Assembly: GCA_946480565.1 (NCBI GenBank) | Contig: CAMLKR010000001.1 | Location: 1 to 64,000 of the forward strand | Origin: an uncultured Arenimonas sp. | Lineage (GTDB): Bacteria; Pseudomonadota; Gammaproteobacteria; Xanthomonadales; Xanthomonadaceae | Reading direction: 5' to 3' | DNA: 64,000 nt | Shown here: one piece after another, positions 50,174-59,336 of the stretch | Position numbering within the stretch: position 1 is the first letter of the stretch | Layout of the letters: each line of letters starts with the position of its first letter | Translations under genes and position numbers: made by a program | Notes under the pieces: model-generated | What the model was told of the DNA's origin: nothing | Databases searched by the model: none | The model's input: only the letters and a program-made list of their open reading frames with translations

Positions 50174-50698
50174 TCAACCCCCAGGTGCCGCCGCGACGCG
50201 CCGGTAGGCGACGGGCGGCGAATCGCCTTCTTGCTCCTTGTTCGCCGGGTCGTTCGGTGCGTAGACCTCGTCGCGCAGGTACAGCGCCTCGCCCTTCACC
50301 TCGATCCAGAAAGAATCCTGGTGCCAGCCGTCGGTGGGCTGCAGGCCGGTGCCGTCGAAGAAGGCGAAGCTGAGGCGTTTCGGGTCACCGTCGTCCACCA
50401 GCGTCAGGCGCGGCTGGTTGCCCTGCGGGCAGTAGTGCGTGGCCAGAAGGCGGTCGCCGTCGAGGTGGTACATCGTGATCGACTCCCGCCCCGGCCCCAG
50501 CGTCCAGGTTTCCACCAGCACGCTGCCGCCGGCGCTGAGCCGATAGTCCACGGTGTGCTTGCGACCATTGGAGAATTCGCCTTCCCAGCGCCCCTGCAAC
50601 CCGGACAGCGCGACGAATGCGTCTGCCGCAGTCTCGTCGGCCACGGCGGCGGCGGGCAGGGCCAACAGCAGGGCGATGGCGAACCGGATCGGGGGCAT
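50174..50698 (-). CDS. Exported hypothetical protein, lipocalin-like
   Basis: The 174-residue precursor has a signal peptide (about 1-20, ending AVA). The mature part is beta-rich with GRWEGEFSNGRKHTVDYRLSAGGSVLVETWTL, MYHLDGDRLLATHYC and SFWIEVKGEALYLRDEVY, like the beta-barrel fold of DUF1579/THAP4-like proteins. No catalytic residues are visible. It ends opposite the amidohydrolase gene end. Confidence 0.7.
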   Translation of the reverse strand: MPPIRFAIALLLALPAAAVADETAADAFVALSGLQGRWEGEFSNGRKHTVDYRLSAGGSVLVETWTLGPGRESITMYHLDGDRLLATHYCPQGNQPRLTLVDDGDPKRLSFAFFDGTGLQPTDGWHQDSFWIEVKGEALYLRDEVYAPNDPANKEQEGDSPPVAYRRVAAAPGG

Positions 50699-50865
50699 GC
50701 TCGGTCTCCGTGGCGGGCGCTGAAAGCATAGCCCGGGTCAGCCGCGGCCGGACGGATCCTGCGGTGATCCATTGGCGGCAACACGGCGTTCGCGGAGGTC
50801 GGCTGCCGGACCCGACCGCGCAAGCGCAGACTCTCCACTCCACCCCAAGCTGCCAGGCCCCCGCG

Positions 50866-52185
50866 ATGCTCCCCAACGACGACTACCGCCCGGCGCTCGA
50901 CCATGCGCGGCGCTTCGCCGACCGTTTCCTTTCCGGACTGCCGGAGCGGCCGGTCAGTCCGGCTTCGATCCCGGCGGCGCCGCCTCTGCCGGAAGGCATT
51001 GGCCTGGAGGCCGCGTTCGCGCACCTGGAACGCCACGTCGAACCCTTCCTGTCCGGTTCGCCCGGACCGCGCTATCTGGGATTCGTCACCGGCGGCGCGA
51101 CGCCCGAGGCCGTGGCCGCGGACTGGATCGCCAGCGCCTGGGACCAGAACGTATCCAACCATGTCGGCTCCATCGCCGCCGGTCTCGAGGCGTCCACCGT
51201 GGACGCATTCGCGCGGATCTTCGGGCTGGGCGCGAACGTCCATGGCCAGTTCGTCAGCGGCGCCACCGCAGCCAACATGGTCGCGATGGCGACCGCCAGG
51301 CAGTGGGCGCAGCAGGAAGCGGCGGCGCTGCCGACGGTATTCGCCGGCGCCGCGCACTCAAGCATCCTCAAGGCGATGGCGATCACCGGCATCGGCCGGG
51401 AGCGCCACGTGCCCGTCGCCACGCTGGCGGGGCGCACGGCGGTGGATCCCGACGCGCTGCGCACCGCGATGGCGGACCAGCCCGGGCCGAAGATCGTCGT
51501 CGCCAGTGCCGGAGAAGTGAACACGGGCGACTTCGACGATCTGTCGGCCGTCGCCGACCTCTGCCGCGCCGTCGGCGCCTGGCTGCACGTGGACGGCGCC
51601 TTCGGCCTGTTCGCGGCGCTGGATGCCTCGCTGAGCGATCGGCTCGCCGGGATCGCGCGCGCCGATTCGGTCACCGTCGACCTGCACAAATGGCTGAATG
51701 TTCCCTACGACAGCGCGATCGCGTACACCACGCGGCCGGACCTGCAGCGGCAGGTGTTCGCAGCCTCGTCCGCGTACCTGGGCGACGACCCCGACCCGCT
51801 GCACTACACCCCGGAGAACTCGCGGCGTTTCCGCGCCCTGGCCGCCTGGATGGTGCTGGCGGTACGCGGTCGCGAAGGCATCGCGCAATGGGTCGCGGCG
51901 AACTGCCGGCAGGCGCGCGCCTTCGCCGCAGGCCTGCAGCGACTGGGCCTGGTCGTGCTCAACCCGGACGTCCCCCTGAACATCGTCGCGTTCGCTCCGG
52001 ATACCGGCGGCGCGGCCGCGCGCGATGCCCTGCTGGCGGCGATCAACGGCAGCGGCGTCGCCTTCATGACGCCGACGATGCTGAACGGCCGCCCGGGAAT
52101 CCGCGCCGCCTTCTCGAACTGGTCCACTGCCGACGCGGACGTCGACCGGATCCTTCGGATGATAGCGACCTTGCCGCGCTCCTAG
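50866..52185 (+). CDS. PLP-dependent decarboxylase (group II)
   Basis: The 439-residue protein has the group II decarboxylase fold: FVTGGATPEAVAADW, NHVGSIAAGLEASTVDAFA, a His that stacks on PLP (AHSSILKA), the Asp pairing with the PLP nitrogen in HVDGAFGLF, and the PLP lysine in SVTVDLHKWLNVPYD. It decarboxylates an aromatic or acidic amino acid. The start was chosen at MLPNDDYRPALDHARRF, where the family begins. Confidence 0.9.
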   Translation: MLPNDDYRPALDHARRFADRFLSGLPERPVSPASIPAAPPLPEGIGLEAAFAHLERHVEPFLSGSPGPRYLGFVTGGATPEAVAADWIASAWDQNVSNHVGSIAAGLEASTVDAFARIFGLGANVHGQFVSGATAANMVAMATARQWAQQEAAALPTVFAGAAHSSILKAMAITGIGRERHVPVATLAGRTAVDPDALRTAMADQPGPKIVVASAGEVNTGDFDDLSAVADLCRAVGAWLHVDGAFGLFAALDASLSDRLAGIARADSVTVDLHKWLNVPYDSAIAYTTRPDLQRQVFAASSAYLGDDPDPLHYTPENSRRFRALAAWMVLAVRGREGIAQWVAANCRQARAFAAGLQRLGLVVLNPDVPLNIVAFAPDTGGAAARDALLAAINGSGVAFMTPTMLNGRPGIRAAFSNWSTADADVDRILRMIATLPRS

Positions 52186-54071
52186 CGCAGGGTTTCGCGC
52201 CAGGCCTGGAACATCAGCACGCCCCAGAGATGGGTATGCCATTTGCGCTGGCCCTGCTGGAACTCGCGCCAGACGGCGCGGATCGGCGCGGGGTCGAAGT
52301 GGCCTTCCTCGCGCAGGCGTTGTTCCGACAGCTGGGCCTCGGCCCAGTCGCGCAGCGGGCCGCGCAGCCAGTCGCCGACCGGGGCACCGAAGCCGGCCTT
52401 GGGGCGGTGGACCAGGTCGCGCGGCAGGTAGCGTTCGAGCAGGCGCTTGGGCAGCACCTTCAGTTCGCCGTCGCGGTATTTCATCGCCATCGGCAGCGAC
52501 CAGGCGAAAGCGGCCACGCGGTAGTCAAGCAGCGGCGCGCGGGCCTCCAGCGCGACCGACATGCTGGCGCGGTCGACCTTGGTCAGGATGTCCTCGGGCA
52601 GGTAGCAGCCGATGTCCAGCGCCATCAGCGCGTCGCCGCGGGTGCCGATGCCCGGGGTCGCGTCCGGGTCGTCGTAGGCGGTGATCAGCCGTTTCGCGCC
52701 GGGCACCACGGCTTCGGGATTCCGCCATTGGCTTACGCGCAGCCGCGCCTGGCCCAGCACGTCGCCGGTGGCCAGTTCGGCGCGCAGCGCCGCCAGCCCG
52801 CCCAGGCGTGCCCGTTCGCCGGGATCGCCCGCCAGCGCTCGCAGCAGCCGGCGCGGCAGCCGGCGCAGGATCGCGTCGTTCTTCATCGTGCGCGCATAGC
52901 GGCGGTAGCCGAAGAACAGCTCGTCCCCGCCGTCGCCGGACAGCGCCACCGTCACGTGCTGCCGCGTGAGCCGGCACAGCAGGGTGGTCGGGATCTGCGA
53001 AGAATCGGCGAAGGGTTCGTCGAAGATCCGCGGCAGTTCCGGCACCAGGTCCAGCGCGGCGCGGCCGTCCACGTGCAGGGGCGTGTGCGCGGTGCCCAGG
53101 TGGGCGGCGACGGCGGCGGCCTGTCCGCTTTCGTCGTGCACCGCGTTGTCGAAGCCGATCGAGAAGGTGCGCACCGGGCGCGCCGACTGCGCCTGCATCA
53201 GCGCCGTCACCAGCGAGGAGTCGGTGCCGCCGGAGAGGAAGCTGCCCAGCGGCACGTCGGCCTCCATGCGCAGGGCGGTGGCGTCGCGCAGCAGCACGTC
53301 GAGCTGGTCTAGCGCATCGTCTTCGCTGCCTTCGAAGCCCAGGCAGATGGCGTCGCGCTGGGCTTCCAGCGCGTCCCACCATTTTCGCGGCGCCGGCAGT
53401 GCGTTCGCCGCGATCGCCGCGGCATCGAGTCGCAGCAGGTGGCCGGCCGGCAGCTTGCGCACCCCGCGCAGGATGCAGTGCGGCGCCGGGATGTAGTCGA
53501 AGCGCAGCAGCAGGGCCAGCGCGTCCGGATCGACCTGGGCGCGGAAACCGGGCAGCGCACGCAGCGCAGCCAGTTCACTGCCGAACACCAGGCGGCCGCC
53601 GCTCAGGCCGTAATACAGCGGCTTCTTGCCCAGGCGGTCGCGCGCCAGCCACAGCGCGCGTTCCTGGCGATCCCACGCCGCGAAGGCAAGCATGCCGTTG
53701 CCGCGTTTCAGCGCTGCCTCGATGCCCCACTGCGCGATCGCCGCCAGCAGCACCTCGGTGTCGGAATGGCCGCGGAAGCGATGGCCGAGTGCGGCCAGTT
53801 CGTTGCGGATCGCGCCGTGGTCGTAGATCTCGCCGTTGAAGGCGATCACCCAGCGGCCATCGGCCGAGACCATGGGCTGGTGGCCTTCGGGGCTGAGGTC
53901 GACGATGGCCAGGCGGCGGTGCGACAGCACCAGGCCGGCGGGCGCATCGGCCCAGGCGCCGGCGTCGTCGGGGCCGCGGTGCGCGATTGCATCGCCCAGC
54001 CGGCGGCCGAGCGCGATCAGCGCCGTTTCGTCATGACCGCCAGGGAACCAGGCGCCCGCGATGCCGCACAT
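52182..54071 (-). CDS. asnB: Glutamine-hydrolysing asparagine synthase
   Basis: The 629-residue protein starts MCGIAGAWF with the Cys2 nucleophile of the glutaminase domain (1 to about 210), followed by the synthetase domain with the PP-loop SGGTDSSLV (about 270). It makes amide groups from glutamine and ATP. In envelope-sugar loci such AsnB-like proteins often amidate sugar or lipid parts. Its stop overlaps the end of the PLP decarboxylase gene by four bases, and the glycosyltransferase gene stop lies seven bases before its start. Confidence 0.92.
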   Translation of the reverse strand: MCGIAGAWFPGGHDETALIALGRRLGDAIAHRGPDDAGAWADAPAGLVLSHRRLAIVDLSPEGHQPMVSADGRWVIAFNGEIYDHGAIRNELAALGHRFRGHSDTEVLLAAIAQWGIEAALKRGNGMLAFAAWDRQERALWLARDRLGKKPLYYGLSGGRLVFGSELAALRALPGFRAQVDPDALALLLRFDYIPAPHCILRGVRKLPAGHLLRLDAAAIAANALPAPRKWWDALEAQRDAICLGFEGSEDDALDQLDVLLRDATALRMEADVPLGSFLSGGTDSSLVTALMQAQSARPVRTFSIGFDNAVHDESGQAAAVAAHLGTAHTPLHVDGRAALDLVPELPRIFDEPFADSSQIPTTLLCRLTRQHVTVALSGDGGDELFFGYRRYARTMKNDAILRRLPRRLLRALAGDPGERARLGGLAALRAELATGDVLGQARLRVSQWRNPEAVVPGAKRLITAYDDPDATPGIGTRGDALMALDIGCYLPEDILTKVDRASMSVALEARAPLLDYRVAAFAWSLPMAMKYRDGELKVLPKRLLERYLPRDLVHRPKAGFGAPVGDWLRGPLRDWAEAQLSEQRLREEGHFDPAPIRAVWREFQQGQRKWHTHLWGVLMFQAWRETLR

Positions 54072-54078
54072 CGCGGCG

Positions 54079-54885
54079 TCAGTCCCGCGGCGCGGGCGGG
54101 TCGCCCACGGCCTGCCCGTTCTGCAGCAGCCACAGCATCACCGTCTTCTGGCGCACGTAGTTGGCGCGCACGTAGGCGTAGACCAGGCCGTGCCAGCCGT
54201 CGAGGAAGCCGCCGCGCAGCAGATAGCCGCGCCAGAAGCGCCAGGCCGGCGACACCACCAGCTTCAGCAGCGAGGCGCGCTTGCCGCGGGCGAAGTCGTG
54301 TTCGGCCATCAGGCGCGCGTACTTCTGGGTCTTGGCCAGCTGCTGTTCCAGCGAACGGTAGGGGTAGTGAATAAGGTCGCCGCGCAGGGTCTTCACCGCG
54401 CCGTCGACGCTGGCGGCCTCGTGGATCTCGCGTTTGCCGCGCCAGCCGCCGCGGCGGCGGTCGAACAGGCGCAGCACTCGGTCGGGATAGGCGTTGCCGT
54501 GGCGCAGGAACTTCCCGAAATAGTCCGACAGCCGGGCGAAACGGTAGCCGGCGGCGCCTTCGAAGCCGGCGTCGCGCGCGGCCAGCAGGCTGGCGCGCAG
54601 TTCCGGGCTGATCCGTTCGTCGGCGTCCAGGCACAGCACCCAGTCGTGCGCGGCGTTTTCGACCGCGAACTGCTTCTGGCTGCGGAAGCCGTCGAAAGGC
54701 CGCTGCAGCACGCGGGCGCCGGCGGCATGGGCGATGGCGACGGTGGCGTCGGTGGAGAACGAGTCCACCACCAGCAGCTCGTCGCAGAAATCCAGCGAGG
54801 CCAGGCAGTCGCCCAGGCGCCCGGCCTCGTTGAAGGCGATAATGCAGGCCGAGATTCGCGGCGGGCTGGCGGAGGAAGGACTGAT
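54079..54885 (-). CDS. GT2 family glycosyltransferase without a normal start codon
   Basis: Read from 54885 the protein has about 268 residues and shows a full GT2 head: PPRISACIIAFNEAGRLGDCL, LLVVDSFSTD and the metal site LDADERIS. It resembles KdtX/WaaE-type transferases of the lipopolysaccharide core. The first ATG, GTG or TTG in frame is a GTG at 54771, which would delete the first beta strand and nucleotide-binding part (38 residues). The frame is open up to a TAG at 54892-54894, with only ATC and ATT codons as possible starts. Either a rare start is used or a sequence error hides an ATG. The likely 5' end overlaps the start of the divergent gene at 54884. Confidence 0.75.
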   Translation of the reverse strand: MSPSSASPPRISACIIAFNEAGRLGDCLASLDFCDELLVVDSFSTDATVAIAHAAGARVLQRPFDGFRSQKQFAVENAAHDWVLCLDADERISPELRASLLAARDAGFEGAAGYRFARLSDYFGKFLRHGNAYPDRVLRLFDRRRGGWRGKREIHEAASVDGAVKTLRGDLIHYPYRSLEQQLAKTQKYARLMAEHDFARGKRASLLKLVVSPAWRFWRGYLLRGGFLDGWHGLVYAYVRANYVRQKTVMLWLLQNGQAVGDPPAPRD

Positions 54886-55939
54886 GGCGGACTACCTGTT
54901 GTTCGCGACCGAACGTTATGCGCTGCCCATTCTGCGGCCGCTGGCGGAAACGCTGCAAGCCGCGGGGCACGGCGTTTCCGCGCTGTTCGTGCGCGGCGCG
55001 GCCGGCTCGGCGCTGCCGGCGCCGGTGCGGGCGGTGGACATCCACGGCGCCGTCGCCCTGAAGCCGCGGGCGGTGTTCAGCGCCGCCAACGACGTGCCGG
55101 GCTTCGTGCCGGGCGCCAAGGTGCAGCTCTTCCACGGGTTCAACGTCGAAAAACGCAGCGACGCGCGCGGGCACTTCCGGGTGCGCGGGCTGTTCGACCT
55201 GTATTGCACCCAGGGGCCGCTGACCACCGGGCCCTTCCGCGAGCTGGCCGCGCGGCTCGGGCATTTCGCCGTGGTGGAAACCGGCTGGCCCAAGCTCGAC
55301 CCGCTGTTCCGCGCCGAAGATCCGGAAGCCGACGTCCTGCGCGCAGGTGCCGGCGGCCGGCCGGTGGTGATGTTCGCGTCCACCTTCACCGAACGCCTGA
55401 GCGCGGCGCCGCTGCTGTTCGACGCCATCGCCGCCGAGGTGGCGCGCGGCGACCGCTACTGGCTGCTGACCCTGCATCCCAAGTGCGCACCGGAGCTGTT
55501 CGCGCGCTATCGCGGCCTCGCCGGCCCGAACGCCGCCTTCGTCGAACCCGAACAGCTGGTGCCGGCGCAGCGGGCGGCCGACGTGTTGCTTGCCGACACC
55601 ACCTCAGTGGTGTCGGAGTTCGTGGTGCAGCGCAAGCCGGTGGTGACCTTCCGCAACCGCGCACCCAAGCCGCACATGCTGGATTTCAGCGATCCCGCGC
55701 AGCTGCCGGCGATGCTGGCCCAGGCCTTCGCGCCGACGCCGGCGCTGCAGCGCGCACTGGCCGACTACGCCGACGCCATCCACCCTGCCCGCGACGGCCG
55801 CGCCAGCGAACGTGTGCTGGCCGCGACCGAAGCGCTGATTGCCGGCGAACTGGGCCCGCTCAGGCCCAAGCCCTTCGGCGCCTGGCGCCGCAACCTGCAG
55901 CTGCGCTGGGAGCTGGGCTACTGGGGCCGGGGCGGCTGA
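54884..55939 (+). CDS. CDP-glycerol glycerophosphotransferase-like protein
   Basis: The 351-residue protein resembles TagB/SpsB-like CDP-glycerol glycerophosphotransferases of Gram-negative envelope loci: KVQLFHGFNVEKRS, GWPKLDPLF, VVMFASTFTE, LTLHPKCAPELF and VLLADTTSVVSEFVVQRKPVVTF. It probably adds a phospho-glycerol-type group or a sugar phosphate to a surface glycan. ggaggaagga lies just ahead of the ATG. The gene starts inside the 5' region of the divergent glycosyltransferase gene. Confidence 0.82.
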   Translation: MADYLLFATERYALPILRPLAETLQAAGHGVSALFVRGAAGSALPAPVRAVDIHGAVALKPRAVFSAANDVPGFVPGAKVQLFHGFNVEKRSDARGHFRVRGLFDLYCTQGPLTTGPFRELAARLGHFAVVETGWPKLDPLFRAEDPEADVLRAGAGGRPVVMFASTFTERLSAAPLLFDAIAAEVARGDRYWLLTLHPKCAPELFARYRGLAGPNAAFVEPEQLVPAQRAADVLLADTTSVVSEFVVQRKPVVTFRNRAPKPHMLDFSDPAQLPAMLAQAFAPTPALQRALADYADAIHPARDGRASERVLAATEALIAGELGPLRPKPFGAWRRNLQLRWELGYWGRGG

Positions 55940-55994
55940 CGCCGACCGCGCGTCCTGGTCCGCATGCCCGCGCCGCGGCTGGCCCGGGGCCGGT

Positions 55995-58253
55995 TCAGCG
56001 CGGGCGACCGAGTTCCAGCAGGAAGACGCCGTCGCCGCCTTCGCGGATGCCGTAGCCCAGCTGCAGCGGGCCGATCCACGAGTCGAAGCCGAAGTAGAGG
56101 CTGCCGTGCAGCTCGGCCTCGCCGTCGTCCAGGTCCTGGCCGGCCAGCCAGCTGCGGCCGTATTCCAGGGTGCCGCCCAGCACCGCGGGCCGGCTCAGCA
56201 CGCGCCCCAGTTCGTAGGTGTAGCCGCCGTAGGCCAGGGCGTAGTTGTCCACCAGGCGTTCGTTCGGGCGGTAGCCGGCGAAACGGGTCAGGCCGCCGAG
56301 CCGGAACTTGCTCTGGATCGGGATGAAGTCGTCGTCGGAGTCGTGGTAGCGGAAGCCGACGAAGCCCGAATGTTTGCCGATGGCCTGGGCGTGGATCACG
56401 TCGAGGTTGCGCTGCACGAAGTCGGCGTCCGCGCCAAGCGCGGTGCGCGACACCAGGCCGCTGAGCACGGCATAGGTGCCCTTGCGCGGCAGGTAGCTGT
56501 TGTCGATGCGGTCGTACACGAGGGCCAGCTCGGCTTCGCCCTGGTCGTAGCTCAGGTCCTCGAACAGCGGGTCGCCCAGCTCCAGCTCCGCCTTGCCCTC
56601 GCGCCGCCGCAGGGTGAGGGTGGCCGCGCCGTGGTTGCCGTATTCGCGCCCGAAGCTGAGCTCGCCGCCCCAGTTCGGTGCGCGGTAGCTGGCGGTGCGC
56701 TCGCCGGTGACCTCGTCGTACACGCTGAACTTGGGGCTTTCCACGCCCACCGCGGCGCCGAAGAAATATTTGCCCTGCACGCCGACCGGCTGGTACCCCT
56801 CGACCAGCAGGCCGGGCTCGTCGCCGATCTGCACCAGGCCGCGCAACTCCCCGCCCAGCGGGTTCAGCGGTGCCCGCAGCACGCCCGCGCGCAGGTTGAA
56901 GAAGAAGTCGCCGCCGAAGTCCGAATACAGGCTCAGGCCGGTTTCCAGGTAGTTGGGGCCGTAGCTGTGCGGCGTCACCGTCACGACCACGCCGGTTTCG
57001 TCGCCCTCGCGCACCAGGTCGTAGGTGACCAGGTCCAGGGTGTCGAGGCCGTAGATGCGCTGCAGGTTGCGCTGCAGGCGCTCGGTGTCCAGCGGCTGGC
57101 CGGGCGCGATGTCGATCTTCGACAGCAGCACCTCGTCGGCGTAGTCGCTGCGATTGTCCAGGCGCACGAAGGCGATCACCGGCGGCGTGCCGTCCACCAT
57201 CGGGCGCGCGGCCACCTGGGTCTCATAGCTTTCGCGCGGCAGGGCCAGCGCGGCCAGCTTGGGCCGCACCTGCGCCAGCGACTCCTCACCGATGCGCATG
57301 GCCAGGTCGAGCTGGTCGAAGCTGGCGGTGCCGACTTCCAGGCCCAGGGCCGGACGCACCAGCACGTCGTCGGGCCCCAGGGTGGCGATCTGCGCCTTGG
57401 CGCTGCCCACGGTCATGAAGCCGCTGATCTGGTCCACCAGTTCGAAGGGACTGGCGCCCTCGTCGAGCTTGAGCAGGGGCGTGCTGACGTCGACCGCGAT
57501 CACGCGCTGCGCGCCCATCGCCCGCACCACGTCCACCGGCACCTGGTTGGCCAGGCCGCCGTCCACCAGCAGGCGGTCGCCGATCGTCACCGGCCGGAAC
57601 ACGCCGGGGATGGACATGCTGGCGCGCATCGCCAGCGCCAGGTTGCCGTCGCCCAGCACCACGGCCTGGCCGGTGTTGAGGTCGGTGGCGACGGCGCGGT
57701 AGGGAATCGGGAGGGCGTCGAAGTTCGCGCGCGTGGCCACCGGCTGGGTCAGCTTCTCGAGCAGCAGCAGCACGCGTTCGCCCGACAGCACGCCGGGCGC
57801 GATCTTGATGCCCTCGTTGCCGATGCCGGGTTTGCCGGCGATCAGGGCCAGGTCGTCGTCGCGCTTGCGGCGGAAGGAGCGCTCCGGCCGCTCGACCCGG
57901 TCGTTGAACATCTGCACCCAGTCCATCGCGCGCAGTTCCTTCTCGATCTGGTCGGCCGACATGCCCGAGGCGTACAGGCCGCCGATCAGCGCGCCCATGC
58001 TGGTGCCGGCGATGCAGTCGACCGGGATGCGCTGGCGCTCGAGTTCCTTCAGCACCGCCACGTGGGCGAAACCGCGGGCGCCGCCGCCGCCCAGCACCAG
58101 GCCCACGCGCGGCCGGCCGAGGTCGCCGGCGGGGCCGCAGGTGGGGGCTGCGGCGGGGGTCGCCGGCGCGGTGGCCTCGATGGTCTGGCCGGAGGCCAGG
58201 GCGGCGTGCGCGCACAGCAGGACGGAACAGGCGAGCCGGCGGATCGTCGTCAT
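55995..58253 (-). CDS. PlpD-type patatin phospholipase (type Vd autotransporter)
   Basis: The 752-residue precursor has a signal peptide (about 1-22). The patatin domain (about 48-340) has the glycine-rich oxyanion motif LGGGGARGFAH, the nucleophile Ser in GTSMGALIGG and the catalytic Asp in VDGGLANQVP. A POTRA-like segment (about 355-425) and a C-terminal 16-strand-type beta barrel (about 430-752, ending LLELGRPR) follow. It is secreted or surface-exposed through its own barrel and cleaves phospholipids. The barrel end is a typical BAM signal. Confidence 0.93.
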   Translation of the reverse strand: MTTIRRLACSVLLCAHAALASGQTIEATAPATPAAAPTCGPAGDLGRPRVGLVLGGGGARGFAHVAVLKELERQRIPVDCIAGTSMGALIGGLYASGMSADQIEKELRAMDWVQMFNDRVERPERSFRRKRDDDLALIAGKPGIGNEGIKIAPGVLSGERVLLLLEKLTQPVATRANFDALPIPYRAVATDLNTGQAVVLGDGNLALAMRASMSIPGVFRPVTIGDRLLVDGGLANQVPVDVVRAMGAQRVIAVDVSTPLLKLDEGASPFELVDQISGFMTVGSAKAQIATLGPDDVLVRPALGLEVGTASFDQLDLAMRIGEESLAQVRPKLAALALPRESYETQVAARPMVDGTPPVIAFVRLDNRSDYADEVLLSKIDIAPGQPLDTERLQRNLQRIYGLDTLDLVTYDLVREGDETGVVVTVTPHSYGPNYLETGLSLYSDFGGDFFFNLRAGVLRAPLNPLGGELRGLVQIGDEPGLLVEGYQPVGVQGKYFFGAAVGVESPKFSVYDEVTGERTASYRAPNWGGELSFGREYGNHGAATLTLRRREGKAELELGDPLFEDLSYDQGEAELALVYDRIDNSYLPRKGTYAVLSGLVSRTALGADADFVQRNLDVIHAQAIGKHSGFVGFRYHDSDDDFIPIQSKFRLGGLTRFAGYRPNERLVDNYALAYGGYTYELGRVLSRPAVLGGTLEYGRSWLAGQDLDDGEAELHGSLYFGFDSWIGPLQLGYGIREGGDGVFLLELGRPR

Positions 58254-58404
58254 CGGGAAATCCTTGCGGGGGCGCGGACGCGGCGCCCGATCGGCCCGGA
58301 GTCTAGCCTGCGGTCCGCGAAAGCCGATGTGCAGGCGGGCGCCCGCCGAGGGAAAGGTTCAGGCTGCGGCGGGTCGCGGCCGCAGGGCGCGCGAGCGCCG
58401 CCGG

Positions 58405-59280
58405 TCAGGCCGACAGCACGTCGCGCGGATCGCGGCCGGCGGGACAGTGGTCGTAGGTGACCGGGATGCCGTGGGCTTCGAGCACGGCGGCGAACTGCCG
58501 CTGCCGCATCTGGAAACGTTCGAAGGCGCGGGCAAGCGCGGCCGGATCGGCGCCGGCCGGGGCGAAGCCGCCCTCGTGCCAGGCTTCGGTGTCGAGCATC
58601 GCGATGCGCACCTCGCCGCCGGCATAACGCGCCAGCGGTTCCGGCGGCGCGTCCAGCCATTGTTCGGCCTGCGGCGCCAGCAGGGCGGCCTCGACCAGGG
58701 GCCAGAGCGGGGCGAGGCCGGCGTGTTCGTACTGCAGGGCCATCATCGCCGCGAGGTCGTTGAGCGTGAGCAGGCGCGCGTGTTCGACCGGCGCCGCGAA
58801 TCCCTCCTGCGCCAGCAGGGCGGTGTCGGCGCCGGCCATGCCGGTGTCGAGCAGCACCTGCTCCAGCCGGTCGCCGACCGCGCCGACGAGGTCGGCGTCG
58901 CCGCGCAGCAGCAGCGGCAGCAGGCGCAGCGGACCGGCGGCGTGGGCGGGGTCGGGGCGCAGCGTCGGCGGCAGGCCCTCGGCGCCGGCGCCGAAGCCGA
59001 TCACCCGACCGCCGGCGGCGCCGGGCGCACGCGCCACCAGGCGCTCGAGTTCGGCGTGCAGCGGATAGCCGGGGCGCAGCAGCTCGACCGGATCGAACAG
59101 CGCCGCCACCAGGCCCAGGTCCAGCTGCGCGGCTTCGGGCACCAGCTTGGCCAGGTCGCGGGCGGCCAGCGCGGCCAGCTCGCCGGCGGTGCCGGGCTCG
59201 AGCACGGGGCGCTGGGCGCGGGTGCCGGGCGTGAGTTCGATCGCGAGCGCGCCGAGGCAGCTGAGGACGGTCTGGGGCAT
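58405..59280 (-). CDS. Hypothetical protein, 291 aa
   Basis: I do not recognise the family. The 291-residue protein is rich in Leu, Ala and Pro, with no signal peptide or membrane helix visible, and looks soluble and helical (LAALAARDLAKLVPEAAQLDLGLVAALFDPVELLRPGYPLHAELERLV). It is divergent from the thiolase gene with a 56-base gap that holds a 6-bp dyad. A start six bases earlier (MPMPQ) is also possible. The link with the thiolase suggests a role in fatty acid or lipid metabolism, but only by position. Confidence 0.6.
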   Translation of the reverse strand: MPQTVLSCLGALAIELTPGTRAQRPVLEPGTAGELAALAARDLAKLVPEAAQLDLGLVAALFDPVELLRPGYPLHAELERLVARAPGAAGGRVIGFGAGAEGLPPTLRPDPAHAAGPLRLLPLLLRGDADLVGAVGDRLEQVLLDTGMAGADTALLAQEGFAAPVEHARLLTLNDLAAMMALQYEHAGLAPLWPLVEAALLAPQAEQWLDAPPEPLARYAGGEVRIAMLDTEAWHEGGFAPAGADPAALARAFERFQMRQRQFAAVLEAHGIPVTYDHCPAGRDPRDVLSA

Positions 59281-59301
59281 GGGCATACGGTGGCGTCGGG
59301 T

Positions 59302-59317
59302 TATGATCGGCATCATA
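59302..59317. promoter_or_regulatory. Palindrome tatgat-cggc-atcata before the thiolase gene
   Basis: Arms tatgat and atcata pair perfectly with a four-base spacer, in the gap between the divergent genes and 19 bases before the thiolase ATG. It could bind a fatty-acid-responsive regulator, which is a guess from the target gene. Confidence 0.45.
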
Positions 59318-59336
59318 CGATTCAAGGAGTGCTCCG

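Noticed and set aside
54079..54771. Taking the GTG at 54771 as the true start of the glycosyltransferase
   Set aside because: It would remove the nucleotide-binding head that is clearly encoded upstream in the same frame.
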